A DNA stretch of 64,000 bases from Paragorgia papillata (Eukaryota; Cnidaria; Anthozoa; Scleralcyonacea; Coralliidae), in NCBI GenBank assembly GCA_035771165.1, contig JAWNZC010000302.1:933501-997500 (forward strand), read 5' to 3'. Positions 13,632-23,916 of this stretch are shown one piece after another (the stretch's first letter is position 1; every line of letters starts with the position of its first letter). Below the pieces are notes generated by a model that was not told where the DNA came from, ran no database searches, and saw only the letters and a list, made by a program, of their open reading frames with translations. The position numbers and the translations under genes are program-made.

Positions 13632-13756
13632 ATATGTTATTTACCGTTTTTGGGTCGGTCCGTATAGAAAAATATTTTCCCGAGTTTCCCGGGCCGTTTT
13701 TGGGACCGAGGGAAAATATTTTTCTATACGGAACACCCTGCCGGTAAATAACATAT
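13632..13756. repeat. Hairpin repeat
   Basis: ATATGTTATTTACCG at 13632-13646 is complementary to 13742-13756, and TCCGTATAGAAAAATATTTT is complementary to the matching stretch near 13708-13731. A small foldback element lying directly against the 3' end of the DIRS element. Confidence 0.8.
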
Positions 13757-13771
13757 ATTTATGGACAACAT

Positions 13772-14096
13772 ACTTATATTCTAATTCGCTCCCCGCTAAA
13801 ACGAATATAAATCATTTATGATGTAATACACAATTAGTGGAAAACTATTTACTTATAATCAGAATAGTGCCTGGTATCGAACCTGCTTATTAGTCTTTGG
13901 GTATTTAATTTGATTAGACACACGACGCGTAAGGCGTTGGACGCGAATGAGAACCGATCTTCCTTTCAGCCTTATATAATTAGCGTGTCGCTAATCATGC
14001 ATAACCTCCCTACACAACACTCACATCCCTGGCGCACTCCATGCGCCAATTATGTAACCCATAATAAATACCTTTATATTCTAATTCGCTCCCCGT
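13772..14096 (-). repeat. DIRS/Ngaro 3' end: B1 remnant, A2, B2
   Basis: A2 is 13913-14069. A 24-nt B motif (TTATATTCTAATTCGCTCCC plus CG) occurs on both sides of it: at about 14073-14096 (B1) and about 13774-13796 (end of B2). In the usual B1-A2-B2 layout both B copies are full length; here B2 can be up to about 140 bp (13772-13912) but B1 shows only its last 25 bp, which is also read as the tail of the recombinase frame. Confidence 0.75.
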
Positions 14097-14761
14097 TGGT
14101 TTTTGTGTTTCGGCTATCACTACCCATGCGCCGTCTCGATACACATCGGTTTTACTTCTTTCTATAAAAATGCGCATGAACGATTTTTCGAATTCAAAAT
14201 CACAACGTCGTAATCCGACCAACTCACTAAACCTCAAAAATCCCGCGTACCCTAAAACGCACAACGTAAGCAAACGTAAGTCAGAAAAATTTGCATCTTT
14301 ACCACCAAAACGTGTAAACAGCGATAGGATTACTAGGTTAACTCATGTTCTTTCTTCTTAACCGGGACACTAAACAGACTCTTAGCAGCTTCAAGGACGG
14401 GTCTAACTACCGAGGAATTACATGGATCTGTATAACCACTTATTTCATGAACCCACTTAATGGCATAATGGGCTTCGTCAAAAATGCTGCAAGACACACA
14501 ATTATGAATAAGACTAAGAAAAAATAATGCCACGTATGAACTACAAGCTGGCATTACACTCACTTGACAAAAATTACAGGCCCACCTGCGCCTACGCTCA
14601 TACCCTCGATTGAATTTATTTTGGGTATTCTTGGCTTTGCTGTCCTTGACGACTTCAGGCAAGGCTTTAGCCAACTGCTGGAGTTTTAGGTCTTGTACAT
14701 GGTAATAGTTTTGTCGTAAGGATTCTGTCACTACATCTGAAACGAAATTCAACATCGACAA
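14070..14761 (-). pseudogene. Tyrosine recombinase of the DIRS/Ngaro element, truncated
   Basis: Tyrosine recombinases insert the circular cDNA. The N-terminal SAM-like core domain is readable from 14761 (LQQLAKALPEVVKDSK, then DEAHYAIKWVHEISG and RPVLEAAKSLFS). After a frameshift near 14335 the catalytic domain starts: LRLLTLCVLGYAGFLRFSEL contains the first catalytic Arg context, and IERSKTDVYRDGAWVVIAET contains the beta-strand Lys region. It then runs straight into the B1 repeat. The HxxR box and the nucleophile Tyr, normally another 80-100 residues on, are missing, so it cannot be catalytic. The loss looks like an internal deletion rather than drift. Confidence 0.88.
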
Positions 14762-15061
14762 GGTGTGAGGTACTGGCTCCTAATGGGGCTATACGCTCAG
14801 TCAATGTGTGCTACACTGCTACACTTGCAATATGCTTCACTCAACTTGTGTTGTCAATCGACAAAAACACTACCAGGTTGAACCAATCAGTTAAGATGAT
14901 TTCTTAATATTATATTGTTTAGTGTTCAAAGTAAAGCCACTCGGCCAGTGCACGTATACAACCACTCGGTTACAATAATATACTTATCAAGCCAATCGGC
15001 TAGAGGGTACGAAACTATTCAATACTTGTAAATAGGCCAATCGGCTGTACCTTGAGGGAAT

Positions 15062-15202
15062 CTGTTTGTTTGTTTGTTTGTTTGTTTGTTTGTTTGTTTG
15101 TTTGTCTGTTTGTTTGTTTGTTTGTTTGTTTGTTTGTTTGTTTGTTTGTTTGTTTGTTTGTTTGTTTGTTTGTTTGTTTGTTTGTTTGTTTGTTTGTTTG
15201 TT
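15062..15202. repeat. (GTTT)n microsatellite inside the DIRS element
   Basis: About 35 GTTT units with one GTCT variant. It lies in the RNase H to recombinase linker together with a cluster of CCA(C/A)TCGG(C/T) motifs (14938-15050), in a 500-bp stretch (14762-15263) that does not align with the element's coding order and is probably inserted. Confidence 0.97.
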
Positions 15203-15263
15203 GGCATTTTCTAATTTTTTTTGGAACTCGTCCTACTGAAGATTGCTTTCATTAATAATGACT

Positions 15264-16387
15264 TTATAACTCAATTCTTGCTGCCAAGATATGGTTTGTG
15301 AAATTAGTTGACCAGATAAGAGAATCCTTTAAATCGCATTGAACGAAAATGCCTGAGGCACTTGGAAATACTAGTGTCTCTATCACATAAGGCTGACAAT
15401 CATCAACGTTACGAAAAAGAAAAGGCCAAAAGGCACTAGAAGGCCAGTACGCACGACTGAGGTTCCGCAAGCATGGCTCGCGATCAGGCGTTGTATCACC
15501 CTAGTGACACAATGTACGGGAGGAACTAGCCAGTTATTCTGCGTCGACCGCTGCTGTATCGAGGACATGGAAGCGATAATTAAATTGTATCAATTGCGCA
15601 TTCTTATGGTTTGAGAATCTGTCAATCGTATGGGTGCCCCAAACGCCATCTAAATAAGCAAAAAACTCGGGTGTTGTACGCCAATCATCATAATCAATCG
15701 TTTTGCTAATGATGTCAGCATAAACGTTAAGGTTACGGGGAACCCATTCCGGAGTTAAACTCATGCGATTCGCATGACGCAAGGTAAAAATGTCAAGAGC
15801 AATATCATGGAGGCCTTATTTCGGGCTCCCTACTTCTACGATGCGTAATGGCGCCTGATTATCTGAGTGACATTTGATCGACTTGCCTGAAAGCTGCGAT
15901 CTAAATGATAACAAAGAAAAATGTATGGCTTTTAATTCGCGCCATGTAGAACTTTGCCTAGTTTCACTCTCAGTCCACATACGATGACAAACTGCGTTAG
16001 ATCCGGCAATGAAAGCCCCGCAAGCTACGTTGATGGCGTCAGAATACGACAATGTCAGGGGAATGCTATACTCGACAATATCCTTTACATTCAGATTTAT
16101 AATGTTTTTCTTCCAGAAAAATATCTCATCCAATGTGTCATTATGGACTCCGATATTAAATCGTGAAGTCCAGGAACTTCGGGCTTCTATAACACTATAA
16201 AGTTCCTTGTTTTGAGTCGGGTGAGTTGTCCTATGACTGGGGACATTGACATGATATGTCCTGCGATTGTTGCACAATCTCGAGCTGTAACGTACGGCGC
16301 TGAGCTGAGAAATCGATCAACTATAGGTGTAGAAATTTTTCGATGCGGGTACGGGTAATAGAAAAACACGCTGAAATGAGGTCCCAT
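15264..16387 (-). pseudogene. RNase H and connection domain of the DIRS/Ngaro element
   Basis: RNase H removes template RNA during cDNA synthesis. The RT connection is at 16387-16190 (DRFLSSAPYVTARDCATIAG), followed by RNase H at 16277-15816 with YSDAINVACGAFI (first catalytic Asp), STWRELKAIHFSLLSFRSQL (catalytic Glu) and CHSDNQAPLRIV (second Asp). After a frame change the conserved DIRS-type tail is at 15782-15534 (EWVPRNLNVYADIISK, WGTHTIDRFSNHKN). The linker to the recombinase continues, frameshifted again, to about 15264. Active-site residues are kept but the frame is broken at least three times. Confidence 0.88.
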
Positions 16388-16414
16388 TCAAGACCCAACC
16401 AAATAAGGGACTGA

Positions 16415-16560
16415 ACCCGTGTCCCAGTAAATTTATCCCCCCCAACATATGTCCCCATACGGACACATTTCCTAGGAAATATGTCCCCCTCTTCGGAAAT
16501 TTGTCCCCCCCACTCAGAATGATTCCTTACAGGATAATTGATATACGTGTAATATGGACT
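16415..16560. repeat. C-rich insertion within the DIRS reverse transcriptase
   Basis: Between RT residues that should be adjacent (VVNSTKS and WLGLEWDL on the minus strand) lie about 130-150 bp containing four TGTCCCC-type motifs and the perfect palindrome ATTTCCTAGGAAAT. The right side has a tandem TATGGACTTA pair near 16557-16572. It appears to be a small nested insertion, origin unknown. Confidence 0.55.
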
Positions 16561-16599
16561 TATATGGACTTAGTGCTATTGACAACAAAACCTGCGTCT

Positions 16600-17396
16600 C
16601 TTAGGGAATATCTCACAAGTTGTGAATGGCCCTTTGCAACTTCTAAAGAGTCTGATGGCCCGCATCCATCATCTAGGTAAACAACGATCTTGACCCCATT
16701 AAACCTCCAGAATTTAAGGAGTGGACGTAAGACTTTGGTGAAAATATATGGGACCGAACTAAGACCAAAGGGGAGTACGGTAAAACAAAATACTGGGGAT
16801 GTCCTGAAAGCTCCAGGAGAAGCCTAGATACGTCTGGTATTCTGGAAGGATGTCTATGTGGTGATAACCAGATTTTAAATCGAAATTGAAAAGAAGCCTC
16901 CTTTGTTAACATATGTTGATAAGACACGCCAGTCTTCAAACTTAATTTTTTCTCTCCATACACATTGGTTCACATGCCGAAGATCCAAAATAAGTCTTTT
17001 CTTACCGGACGATTGGATAGAGACCGACAAAGGGTTCAGGTTGTGAGGAATAAATGGGACTTCGATTACTGCGCAGTTTTGGACGAGCTCTGTAATGGCA
17101 GACTCGACAAATTCGCTATGCTCTAAAGCTGATTTATTATTCGCTAACTGCGCCATAATGGGGGTTTCTATAAACGGGATGCAATAACCAAATTTTATAG
17201 TTTCAATAATAAAGCGATTAGCATCAATCGATTCCCAATAGGGGAGATGAGCTTTAAGTCGATCCTTGAGGGTAGGCGGAGCAACCTTCTGTTCGTACTC
17301 AAAACTGTCATGACTATAGTCAACAAACGAGTCTAAATTTGCATTTAGCTCTATAAAGTAAGGTAAATTATCTGGTTCCATACTATTAAGATTCAA
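16600..17396 (-). pseudogene. Reverse transcriptase of the DIRS/Ngaro element
   Basis: Copies the element RNA to cDNA. From 17396 the frame gives the N-terminal fingers region (LKAHLPYWESIDANRFIIET, then TELVQNCAVIEVPFIPHNLN) and the block SGKKRLILDLRHVNQ. After a frameshift near 16880 comes the palm, DLKSGYHHIDILPEYQTYLG (catalytic Asp block A), and the active site VYLDDGCGP at about 16655-16680 is intact (YLDD). The C-terminal half is interrupted by the C-rich insertion at 16415-16560. Domain order and the YLDD-G motif agree with DIRS-order RTs. Confidence 0.9.
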
Positions 17397-17414
17397 TACC
17401 TCACAATCGTTGAA

Positions 17415-18210
17415 CTATTGGTTACCTCCTGTAGGAAGACGTGAAGTCGAAGCTTGGTTGGCCTTTACGGCTGACACTCTCCTACAATCTGCTCTCCAAT
17501 GTCCTTGTAAACCACAGGCGAAGCAAATATCTGTTGGTGCAGCCTTTCTGAAACTAAAACGTGGAAGAGACGAGTGGCTCTGGGAATAGAATGACATTGG
17601 TTCTGGAACGATTGGTTTGCGTTAGAATTGGTGAAAGTAGAAGTAGAAGTGTAGGGATGTGAACGACTGACTGATCTTGGATTCCTACCACGTTGTTTAT
17701 TCGTTCTTTTTCGTAACGCGACTTGTTCGGCTTTCTTGATTCTTTTCTCGTCCTGGGACCCACTAGCAAGCTCGTCAGACAGTTATTCGTTGACTAAATC
17801 CCACCCGGCTGGGGATTTGTCTGCCAATCGAATCAGCTTGTTTCTTCGTTTGAGCTGTTTCTCGAGTTCTTGTAGGCAATCGCTTACTTGAGACGTCTTC
17901 TTGCGTTGCAAAGCTTTTGTCGCTCCTGAGACTTGGTCGGGCAAACTACGATTAAACTTATACTGTTGTTTGTTGCCTTCATATTTGAAGGTGAGTTCGG
18001 ATGTTTCCTTCAATCCTTTTGCTGCTGATTCAGTTGTATTCTGAGCCTCTTCCTTCAGATCTTCTTTCAGCAGGACTAGTTTCTTATCGAGGTATTCTTT
18101 AAAGAGAGAAAAAGTCGTGGCGTCGTCAGTGGGTTCTTCTCTAGGTCCAGATTATCTTAAACGTTCGGTATGTTCGGCTTCATTTTGTTCTTGAGAATCC
18201 ATGAGAAACA
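17415..18210 (-). pseudogene. Gag-like ORF with CCHC zinc knuckle, DIRS/Ngaro element
   Basis: The 5' gene of the element, probably the RNA-binding structural protein. Minus-strand frames give a Lys/Gln-rich segment at 18013-17783 (GWDLVNE near the end), a basic stretch at 17769-17554 and a zinc knuckle at about 17550-17510, CFACGLQGHWRADC (C-x2-C-x4-H-x4-C pattern). Two frame changes separate them. The gag lies immediately upstream of the RT start at 17396, as in other members. Confidence 0.75.
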
Positions 18211-18215
18211 AATTT

Positions 18216-18374
18216 TATTAGACACACAACGCGTAAGGCGTTGGACGCGAATGAGAACCGAACTTCCTTTCAGCCTTATATATTTAGCGTGTCGATAATC
18301 ATGCATAACCTCCCTATACACACACTTGCACCCCTGGCGCAGTCTATGCGCCAATTATGTAACCCATAATAAAT
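18216..18374 (-). repeat. DIRS/Ngaro split direct repeat A1 (5' end)
   Basis: About 158 bp, starting ATTAGACACACAACGCGTAA and ending CATAATAAATAC on the plus strand, about 90 percent identical to A2 at 13913-14069 and in the same orientation. It marks the 5' end of the minus-strand element and probably carries its promoter (inference). Confidence 0.85.
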
Positions 18375-18726
18375 ACATAACGTATATAACGTTTTTTATG
18401 CTGTTATTTTAAGTGCTATAATAGAACGACTTCATTGAAAATTTAAAAGATAATTTTAAACTTATTTTAACAAAAAGATTATCAGCTTAAAATATACACG
18501 ATGATGTCAGCTATCATAAAGTGCGAATAAGCAGAATAACATATTTATGTTATTTTTACTTCTGTCAAAGTTATTTAAAAAGTGAATGAAAGCCGTTGTT
18601 TTTTGGTTGAATCAAACCACTTATAACCCATGTATAATTAATAAAATTGCACTAACTGTCTTAAAGAAATCGTGTTTTTTGAATATTTCGTTAATAAAAT
18701 AGAATATTGCTCTCTATTTTTAATAG

Positions 18727-19050
18727 GTATTCCCATCTGCTTGGAAGGACCATTTAAGAAATCTGGTACTGGACGCGTTGAAATTCTTTATAAAAACACA
18801 TGGGGAACGCTTTGTGATGATAACTGGGACTTCAAGGATGCTAACGTGGTTTGTCGACAACTTGGCTTTCCAGGAGCTAGAGCAGCCCTTCAAGGTCGTG
18901 ATGTTCCGGATGGTAGTAGACAAATATGGCTAGATGAGGTTCATTGTACAGGAAATGAACGTTATTTGGCAAACTGTAGTCACCAAGGATGGGGGAAACA
19001 CGATTGTAGCCACAGCGAAGATGCCGGTGTTTTATGTAATAACGGATCAG
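18727..19050 (+). CDS. SRCR-domain exon (phase 1-1)
   Basis: One complete scavenger-receptor cysteine-rich domain on one exon. The polypyrimidine tract and AG at 18725-18726 give the acceptor, and CAG/GTAAAT at 19050/19051 the donor; both introns are phase 1, so the 324-bp exon can be shuffled without changing frame. Conserved features are all present: GRVEILYKNTWGTLCDDNWD, VVCRQLGFPGARAAL, IWLDEVHCTGNERYLANCSH, and HDCSHSEDAGVLC, with six Cys as in group B-like domains lacking one pair. SRCR domains are extracellular protein-interaction modules of receptors and secreted proteins. No other exon of the parent gene is recognised within several kb, so gene extent is unknown; a decayed copy lies at 61470-61665. 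Confidence 0.85.
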
Positions 19051-19239
19051 GTAAATTATCATCTTGATTTGTAAATTGTTTAACTCGTTTCAGGAGAAAA
19101 AAATTACCGCAAATATGGAAATGCAACACCTAACGCGATTTGTCAGCAATCTGATTAATTGGCTTCTGAGCTGCAATTGAAAAACTGAAATCAGAAAATT
19201 AAGCAAGTTTAAATTGTATTATGTTTATTGTTATTTAGT

Positions 19240-19240
19240 C

Positions 19241-19277
<37 letters not shown>

Positions 19278-19281
19278 GTTA

Positions 19282-19325
<44 letters not shown>

Positions 19326-19413
19326 ATTATTATTATTATTATTATTATTGTTATTGTTATAGTTATTATTATTATTATTATTATTATTATTGTTATTATT
19401 ATTATTATTGTTA

Positions 19414-19455
<42 letters not shown>
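19240..19455. repeat. (TTA)n microsatellite
   Basis: About 70 trinucleotide units with occasional TTG variants, in the intron after the SRCR exon. Confidence 0.97.
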
Positions 19456-19459
<4 letters not shown>

Positions 19460-20210
19460 ATCTATATGATATAAAAACTATTTACCACGACAAAAACTAT
19501 AACTTTGGCATTTTACGGTGACTGAAAATATTTTAGTCTATTTATGGTTTTTGTTAAAAATCAAATCCTTTCGTCTTTCCTGCTTTTTCTCTCGATATTA
19601 AAATATAGTTTAAAAAAGCACTGGCAAATTTATGCACTTCTCTAATTTCGCAAACACACCGCTCCTTTAATTGCCGTTCAATCTATACCAAAAGATCGCT
19701 GTAGGGATAAGTTTGTCGTAATTACCTCCGGATCGGTCAACAAGTTTATAATTAAGAAATGTAGACTATGAACAATTGTAGATGGCTGAGATGATGCCAT
19801 TTTTGTGACTACAGTCATAATATGAGTGTGTTGCTTGCTTGATTGCTTTCTTGCCTTAAACCGCATTTATGTCATACTCGACAGCCATCGTCAGATATTC
19901 GACACAATTGCAAGCCAGAGAGTCGACAAGAGTCGACAAGTATTTGAGAAGTACTCGCGCTGTTTGTAGGGGCTATAATATAATCGTAACTGAAAACAAA
20001 ACTTGTATTTGAATGGCAATTTTGAAGTGCCTCTATGCAACCTTATAATTTTTTAATTTTTTGTATGAATAAAATTAATAAATAAAATAAAATAATAAAT
20101 AATTTTTGTGTAAATTAAGATTTTTTGTATTACCGTCGAGGTAAACACATATTATCTAAAAATAAATCTTATTTAACATTATGCCTAATGTTTTTATCAT
20201 TATTAGTACA
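19456..20210. other. Intronic/intergenic DNA, no gene seen
   Basis: Part of the duplicated block up to about 20040 and AT-rich beyond that. No domain in any frame. Confidence 0.4.
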
Positions 20211-20669
20211 GGTAATCATATGATAACGAGTACAATTAAGGATTTACACTACAAGCGACATTAAATATCACGAGTATTGTAAATCTTTAATTGTACGAGC
20301 AAAATCATTTGATTACTCATTTATTATATACATGACAAAATTACGACACGTACGCTTCGTACTCACTCACGCCTTTAAAAGCATCTTGTTTCATTACTTA
20401 ACAAGAAACATTTTTTCTCTGGGTGTTTTCTGCACTAATTTCAAAATATTTACGTGGAATTTTTAGTTCATAGTGTACCACAAGTCGTTGGAAATGTGAA
20501 TACTTTCCATTGCAGAATTGGCCGCCATTTTGAATTTTATTGTCAACATCGTTCCCAGGGCTTTCTCTATTTTTATTAATTGTACTGCAGTACAATGTCT
20601 ACAATTAAAAAAATAATTGTACTACTCTCAACCAATCAGAATGTATTAATTTTGTCATGCGTATAATAA
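20211..20669. repeat. Hairpin plus adjoining MITE with 23-bp inverted ends
   Basis: 20211-20318 folds on itself (GTACAATTAAGGATTTAC against GTAAATCTTTAATTGTAC, roughly 20230 and 20280). Directly after it, 20321-20343 is complementary to 20647-20669 with two mismatches, bounding a 349-bp non-coding element that itself contains CAATTGTAC-type motifs. The two may be one compound foldback element. Confidence 0.75.
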
Positions 20670-22041
20670 GCAGGATAATTAGGAGCTGTTAGTCGGGCGA
20701 GCCCGGCTCATGTTAACAGGGCTGACTCGTGTCACGAAATTATTTTCTTGGTCGCAAAAATAGATTTGAATTAATGTTAAGACTCATTTACATCAGAGCT
20801 AAACCAATTGTTTTTCGAAAATTTCGTTTATGCTAGTTTCAAAACCACTGTACGATCCTAATCAATCGCGTGAGCTCGGTTAACCGTGCTAGCCCGCATC
20901 TCCCAAAATCTTCCGCTTTCACTTTGGCGCAATGGTGGTACGCATTGATTTCTGTGTGATTTCCACACGTTTCCAGCCATGTCAAGGCACTGAATAAATG
21001 TTCAGATTTTGAACAGCCGAAACTTTCTAAGTTGATGGATGTAATTCTCAATTTAGAAACTAAGTCGTTTTCAAAATTTCCGCCCTTGTACACTACTACC
21101 AACTCTTTATTAACTCAAACTTGACGATAAAACTCGGATACGATATTCTTGAGGTTACCTATTTGAATAGCTTTAGTGCCTAACCGGTGTACCCATAGGG
21201 AGTTTGTGAATATTATTTTTTACGAAGAGACAGCTCTTCCGATCTCGCTCGTCAAGTTTACTCCACCAGATGTTGAAGTCAAAGAGGAACGAATATTAAA
21301 CTTTCGTCTTCCCGGACTTTAAGGACGCCAAGTTCCGTTTGCAAAAGAACTTCTTTCCGAATATAAATCCATCCATATTGATCACGGTAACTATATTATT
21401 CAGCGCATGACGCTAAATATGTTTTTAAGACGCTACAGTAACTATACTTCAACACTAAGCGTATATAGCTTAAATTGGCACAATTACTTCCCTTCGATAC
21501 GCGTTACGCCACGCGTTACGCAACGCTGAATTTCAATTACTTCTATTTTTTTTATTTCTTAACAACTTTACTGGGTATTAGCAAAAGTAAATATTACCTA
21601 CTATATAATACTAAGTTATAAGATAAAAAGGGGGGGAGGGGAAAAAAGAAGGAAAAACAACAAAGAAAAAAATGTTAAAAGGAAAATAACTGAGGAAAAT
21701 AGCGTACCCAATAGGGAGAATGCGCAAACGGGGCACGAAGACCTGTGCGAGCTGAGGCGCCCAACTCTAAAAAAACGAAAATCAACAAAAATAAAACTAC
21801 AAAGAAAGAATAAAATAAAATAAAATATTAAGATATAAAAAAACAAAACGGTGCGACCCGGATGCAGATCAGGAAAGAGAGGGATCCCCAAATTGATTGT
21901 CAGGCTTATTTCATATTCTTCCGTACCTACATGGGGTGGTGGGTTATCTATTATACTCCAACGTCGAAGGGTAACGTCGTTTCAACGTCGAATTGACGTC
22001 GTTTTTATATGGAAGGCTATATGTGGTTAGACTACTACCTT
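20670..22041. other. No recognisable gene; A-rich purine tract near 21620-21850
   Basis: Unique-looking DNA with a purine-rich strand around 21625-21870. The 91-residue minus-strand frame there is just translated polypyrimidine. Confidence 0.4.
21224..21245. other. Sequencing-adapter-like 21-22 nt string
   Basis: 21233-21245 reads GCTCTTCCGATCT, identical to the 3' end of common Illumina adapters, and it is directly preceded by AAGAGACA(G), the 3' end of the transposase mosaic end. Chance occurrence of both side by side is unlikely, so this may be a residual adapter at an assembly join. No other part of an adapter is present. Confidence 0.5.
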
Positions 22042-22139
22042 GCATTCGAGCGACGTTCTGTCCCGACCAGACCAGCAAACATAGACGCCTACTCATGCGT
22101 TCACTCGTGCTACTGATTTGTACAATCTTGGCGTAGCCT

Positions 22140-22734
22140 GTGCTCGTACGACCACACGTACATGTCCACGCGTCAACGACATTGTCCACGTTTTAGTTTA
22201 CAGTAACGTTTTCGTCCACGTTTACGCTCACGTCCAAGACCACATTCACGTCTAAATTCACATCCAGGTCTACACCTACTTTACCTGTGCTACTCCATAC
22301 CTCGTCTCGCACGTTGTCTTTCAGCAACGGCCACGTCCACGTCAATGTCCGTGTTCTCGCCCACATCCAAGTCCACTCTTACCTCTACGAGCATGGCCAT
22401 GTTTATTCGGCAGAAACGTGTATGTTAACATGTACATGTATGAAGGGTACAGGTAGGTGACGTATACATTGAGGCGTTGAGTACTTGTACCTGTAACTGT
22501 TAGTGTGATTGTGCCTCTTTATACTTTGTTCCCTGTGCCCCGTTCCGTCCCTTTTCCCGTCCAATTCTAGGCTACCGTGCCCGTTCACGTAATTGTTGTA
22601 ATTTCATGTTCAAAATAACCCAGCCGCTAATCCTAACCAACGAATTCGTGCGTATTGGACATGGACTTATAACCCACGGAATCCTCACTCTCCCCGTCCC
22701 GGTAACCGTCTCGGTTCCTAGAACTCATCCCCAT
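22140..22734. repeat. CGTCCA-rich dispersed repeat, copy B
   Basis: Same blocks and order as 10650-11640: ACGTCCACG units, CACATCCAAGTCCACT (about 22359), AACGTGTATG (about 22414), CTTTATACTTTG (about 22518). It is interrupted at 22735 by a hAT MITE and its tail seems to resume after 23270. Confidence 0.75.
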
Positions 22735-23261
22735 CAGTGGCGTGGTGGCAGGGGGGGGCCGGGGGGGCCCAGGGCCCCCCCAGTTGGGGTTGCAGAAGGG
22801 GCGCCAAAACTTAACAAAATAAACCTATTTCTTTGTATAGCTAAGGTCTTCAATGGGGGGATATAAAGATCTGAAATCTGTAATCTTTTGTGTTTTCTAT
22901 GAAGTTTTATAATCTTCAGAATTCTGTAAAATCTCACTCCAAAATGCAGGAAATGGCATATCAGAGACTCTAGATTTCAAAATTTTCCGGAGAAGCATGC
23001 CCCCGGACCCCCCTAGAGGTTTGCCGCTACTTCGCCGCTTGCATTGGCGTGGTCTTTGAGAGAGCCCGTTGTTTGTTGTAATATTATATATTGCTACTTC
23101 AGTTATTTTAAAACAAAAAATGTGATCATTTATCAAATACAGTAATGTCTTTTTTTCTTTTGTTTTTTTGTTGTTGTTTTTTTTTGGGGGTGGGGGATGG
23201 GGGGGGGGGGCGCCAAAGCTAATCTGGGCACCCCAGCCTGAAACTTGCCACCACGCCACTG
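22735..23261. mobile_element. hAT-type MITE with perfect 8-bp target duplication
   Basis: Ends CAGTGGCGTGGTGGCA (22735) and TTGCCACCACGCCACTG (to 23261) form 16-bp inverted repeats; ATCCCCAT is duplicated immediately outside both (22727-22734, 23262-23269). CAG...CTG ends with an 8-bp duplication fit the hAT superfamily. Long G and C runs sit just inside both ends. The 527-bp interior has no transposase; the open frames across it are short and terminal-repeat derived. Confidence 0.93.
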
Positions 23262-23269
23262 ATCCCCAT

Positions 23270-23916
23270 CCTTACACCTGCTTTGAAGTGTTTCCACTAC
23301 ACAACACTAAATTCCCCTTCGCTGGATTCTACACTGTTAATTGTCGAAAATTTTGGCTTGTAATTAAATTAACGGTGGGGAAAACGGCCATGTTCGCCAT
23401 GCATTGCAGGCAGCGGTATAGCCCAAGAACGACAGTCAACCTAGTCACAGAATATTCTTTCCCTGTGTTTGTCTCAAGAAAATGGTTTTTGTTTAATACA
23501 AAAAAGAAATAGGTTAGAAATAAAAAACAAAGGATTTACCAGCGACTACAGAAGCGGTTCAGGCAGTAGCGATTCATCGCCCAGGCATGGAGAATACTGG
23601 CAAATTTATCGGATTTAAAAACTTGTACAGTACATGTAAGCTGATTATTGCTTTTTTTTCTGGACAATGGTACGTCAGTGGATTTTATTTGAACAGCACA
23701 TTATTGTGTCAACGTATTATTATTATTTTTGCATTAAAAGATGTGCTGCCCAGTTGTTTTGTAATATTAGGCATATGTTCAAACAGTCAATAAAACTTAT
23801 ATGTAATTGGTTTATCATCAAAGGTTGAAAATTATTGAAGATTTACATGTACAGTCTAAGGAAATTAAAATGTAGTACATGTCATTGTTCAATATCAACT
23901 GCCCTCAACCTTGACA
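23270..23916. other. No recognisable gene
   Basis: Continuation of copy B of the CGTCCA repeat for about 100 bp, then AT-rich DNA without domain signals. Confidence 0.4.

Larger units (their letters stand above)
13772..18375 (-). mobile_element. DIRS/Ngaro-type retrotransposon (YR element), degenerate
   Basis: On the minus strand the order is gag with zinc knuckle (18210-17415), reverse transcriptase (17396-16600), RNase H and connecting region (16387-15264) and tyrosine recombinase (14761-14070). There is no DDE integrase or protease. The termini are split direct repeats (A1 at 18216-18374; A2 at 13913-14069; B copies at 14070-14096 and ending at 13772), the arrangement of Ngaro/PAT elements, rather than LTRs. 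Such elements integrate as circles by recombinase without target duplication; none is visible. Frameshifts, a (GTTT)n expansion, a C-rich insertion in RT and deletion of the recombinase C-terminus make this copy inactive. Confidence 0.9.
18420..20040. repeat. Segmental duplication, copy 1 (SRCR exon and flanks)
   Basis: Sequence before the exon (GATTATCAGCTTAAAATAT near 18478) and after it (AATGCAACACCTAACGCGAT near 19118, and the GATGGCTGA...ATGCCATTTTTGTGACTAC block near 19780) recurs in the same order at about 59690-62300. The duplicate lacks the (TTA)n array. Confidence 0.8.

Noticed and set aside
15052..15255. Cys-Leu-Phe-Val repeat protein
   Set aside because: Frame through (GTTT)n inside the DIRS element.
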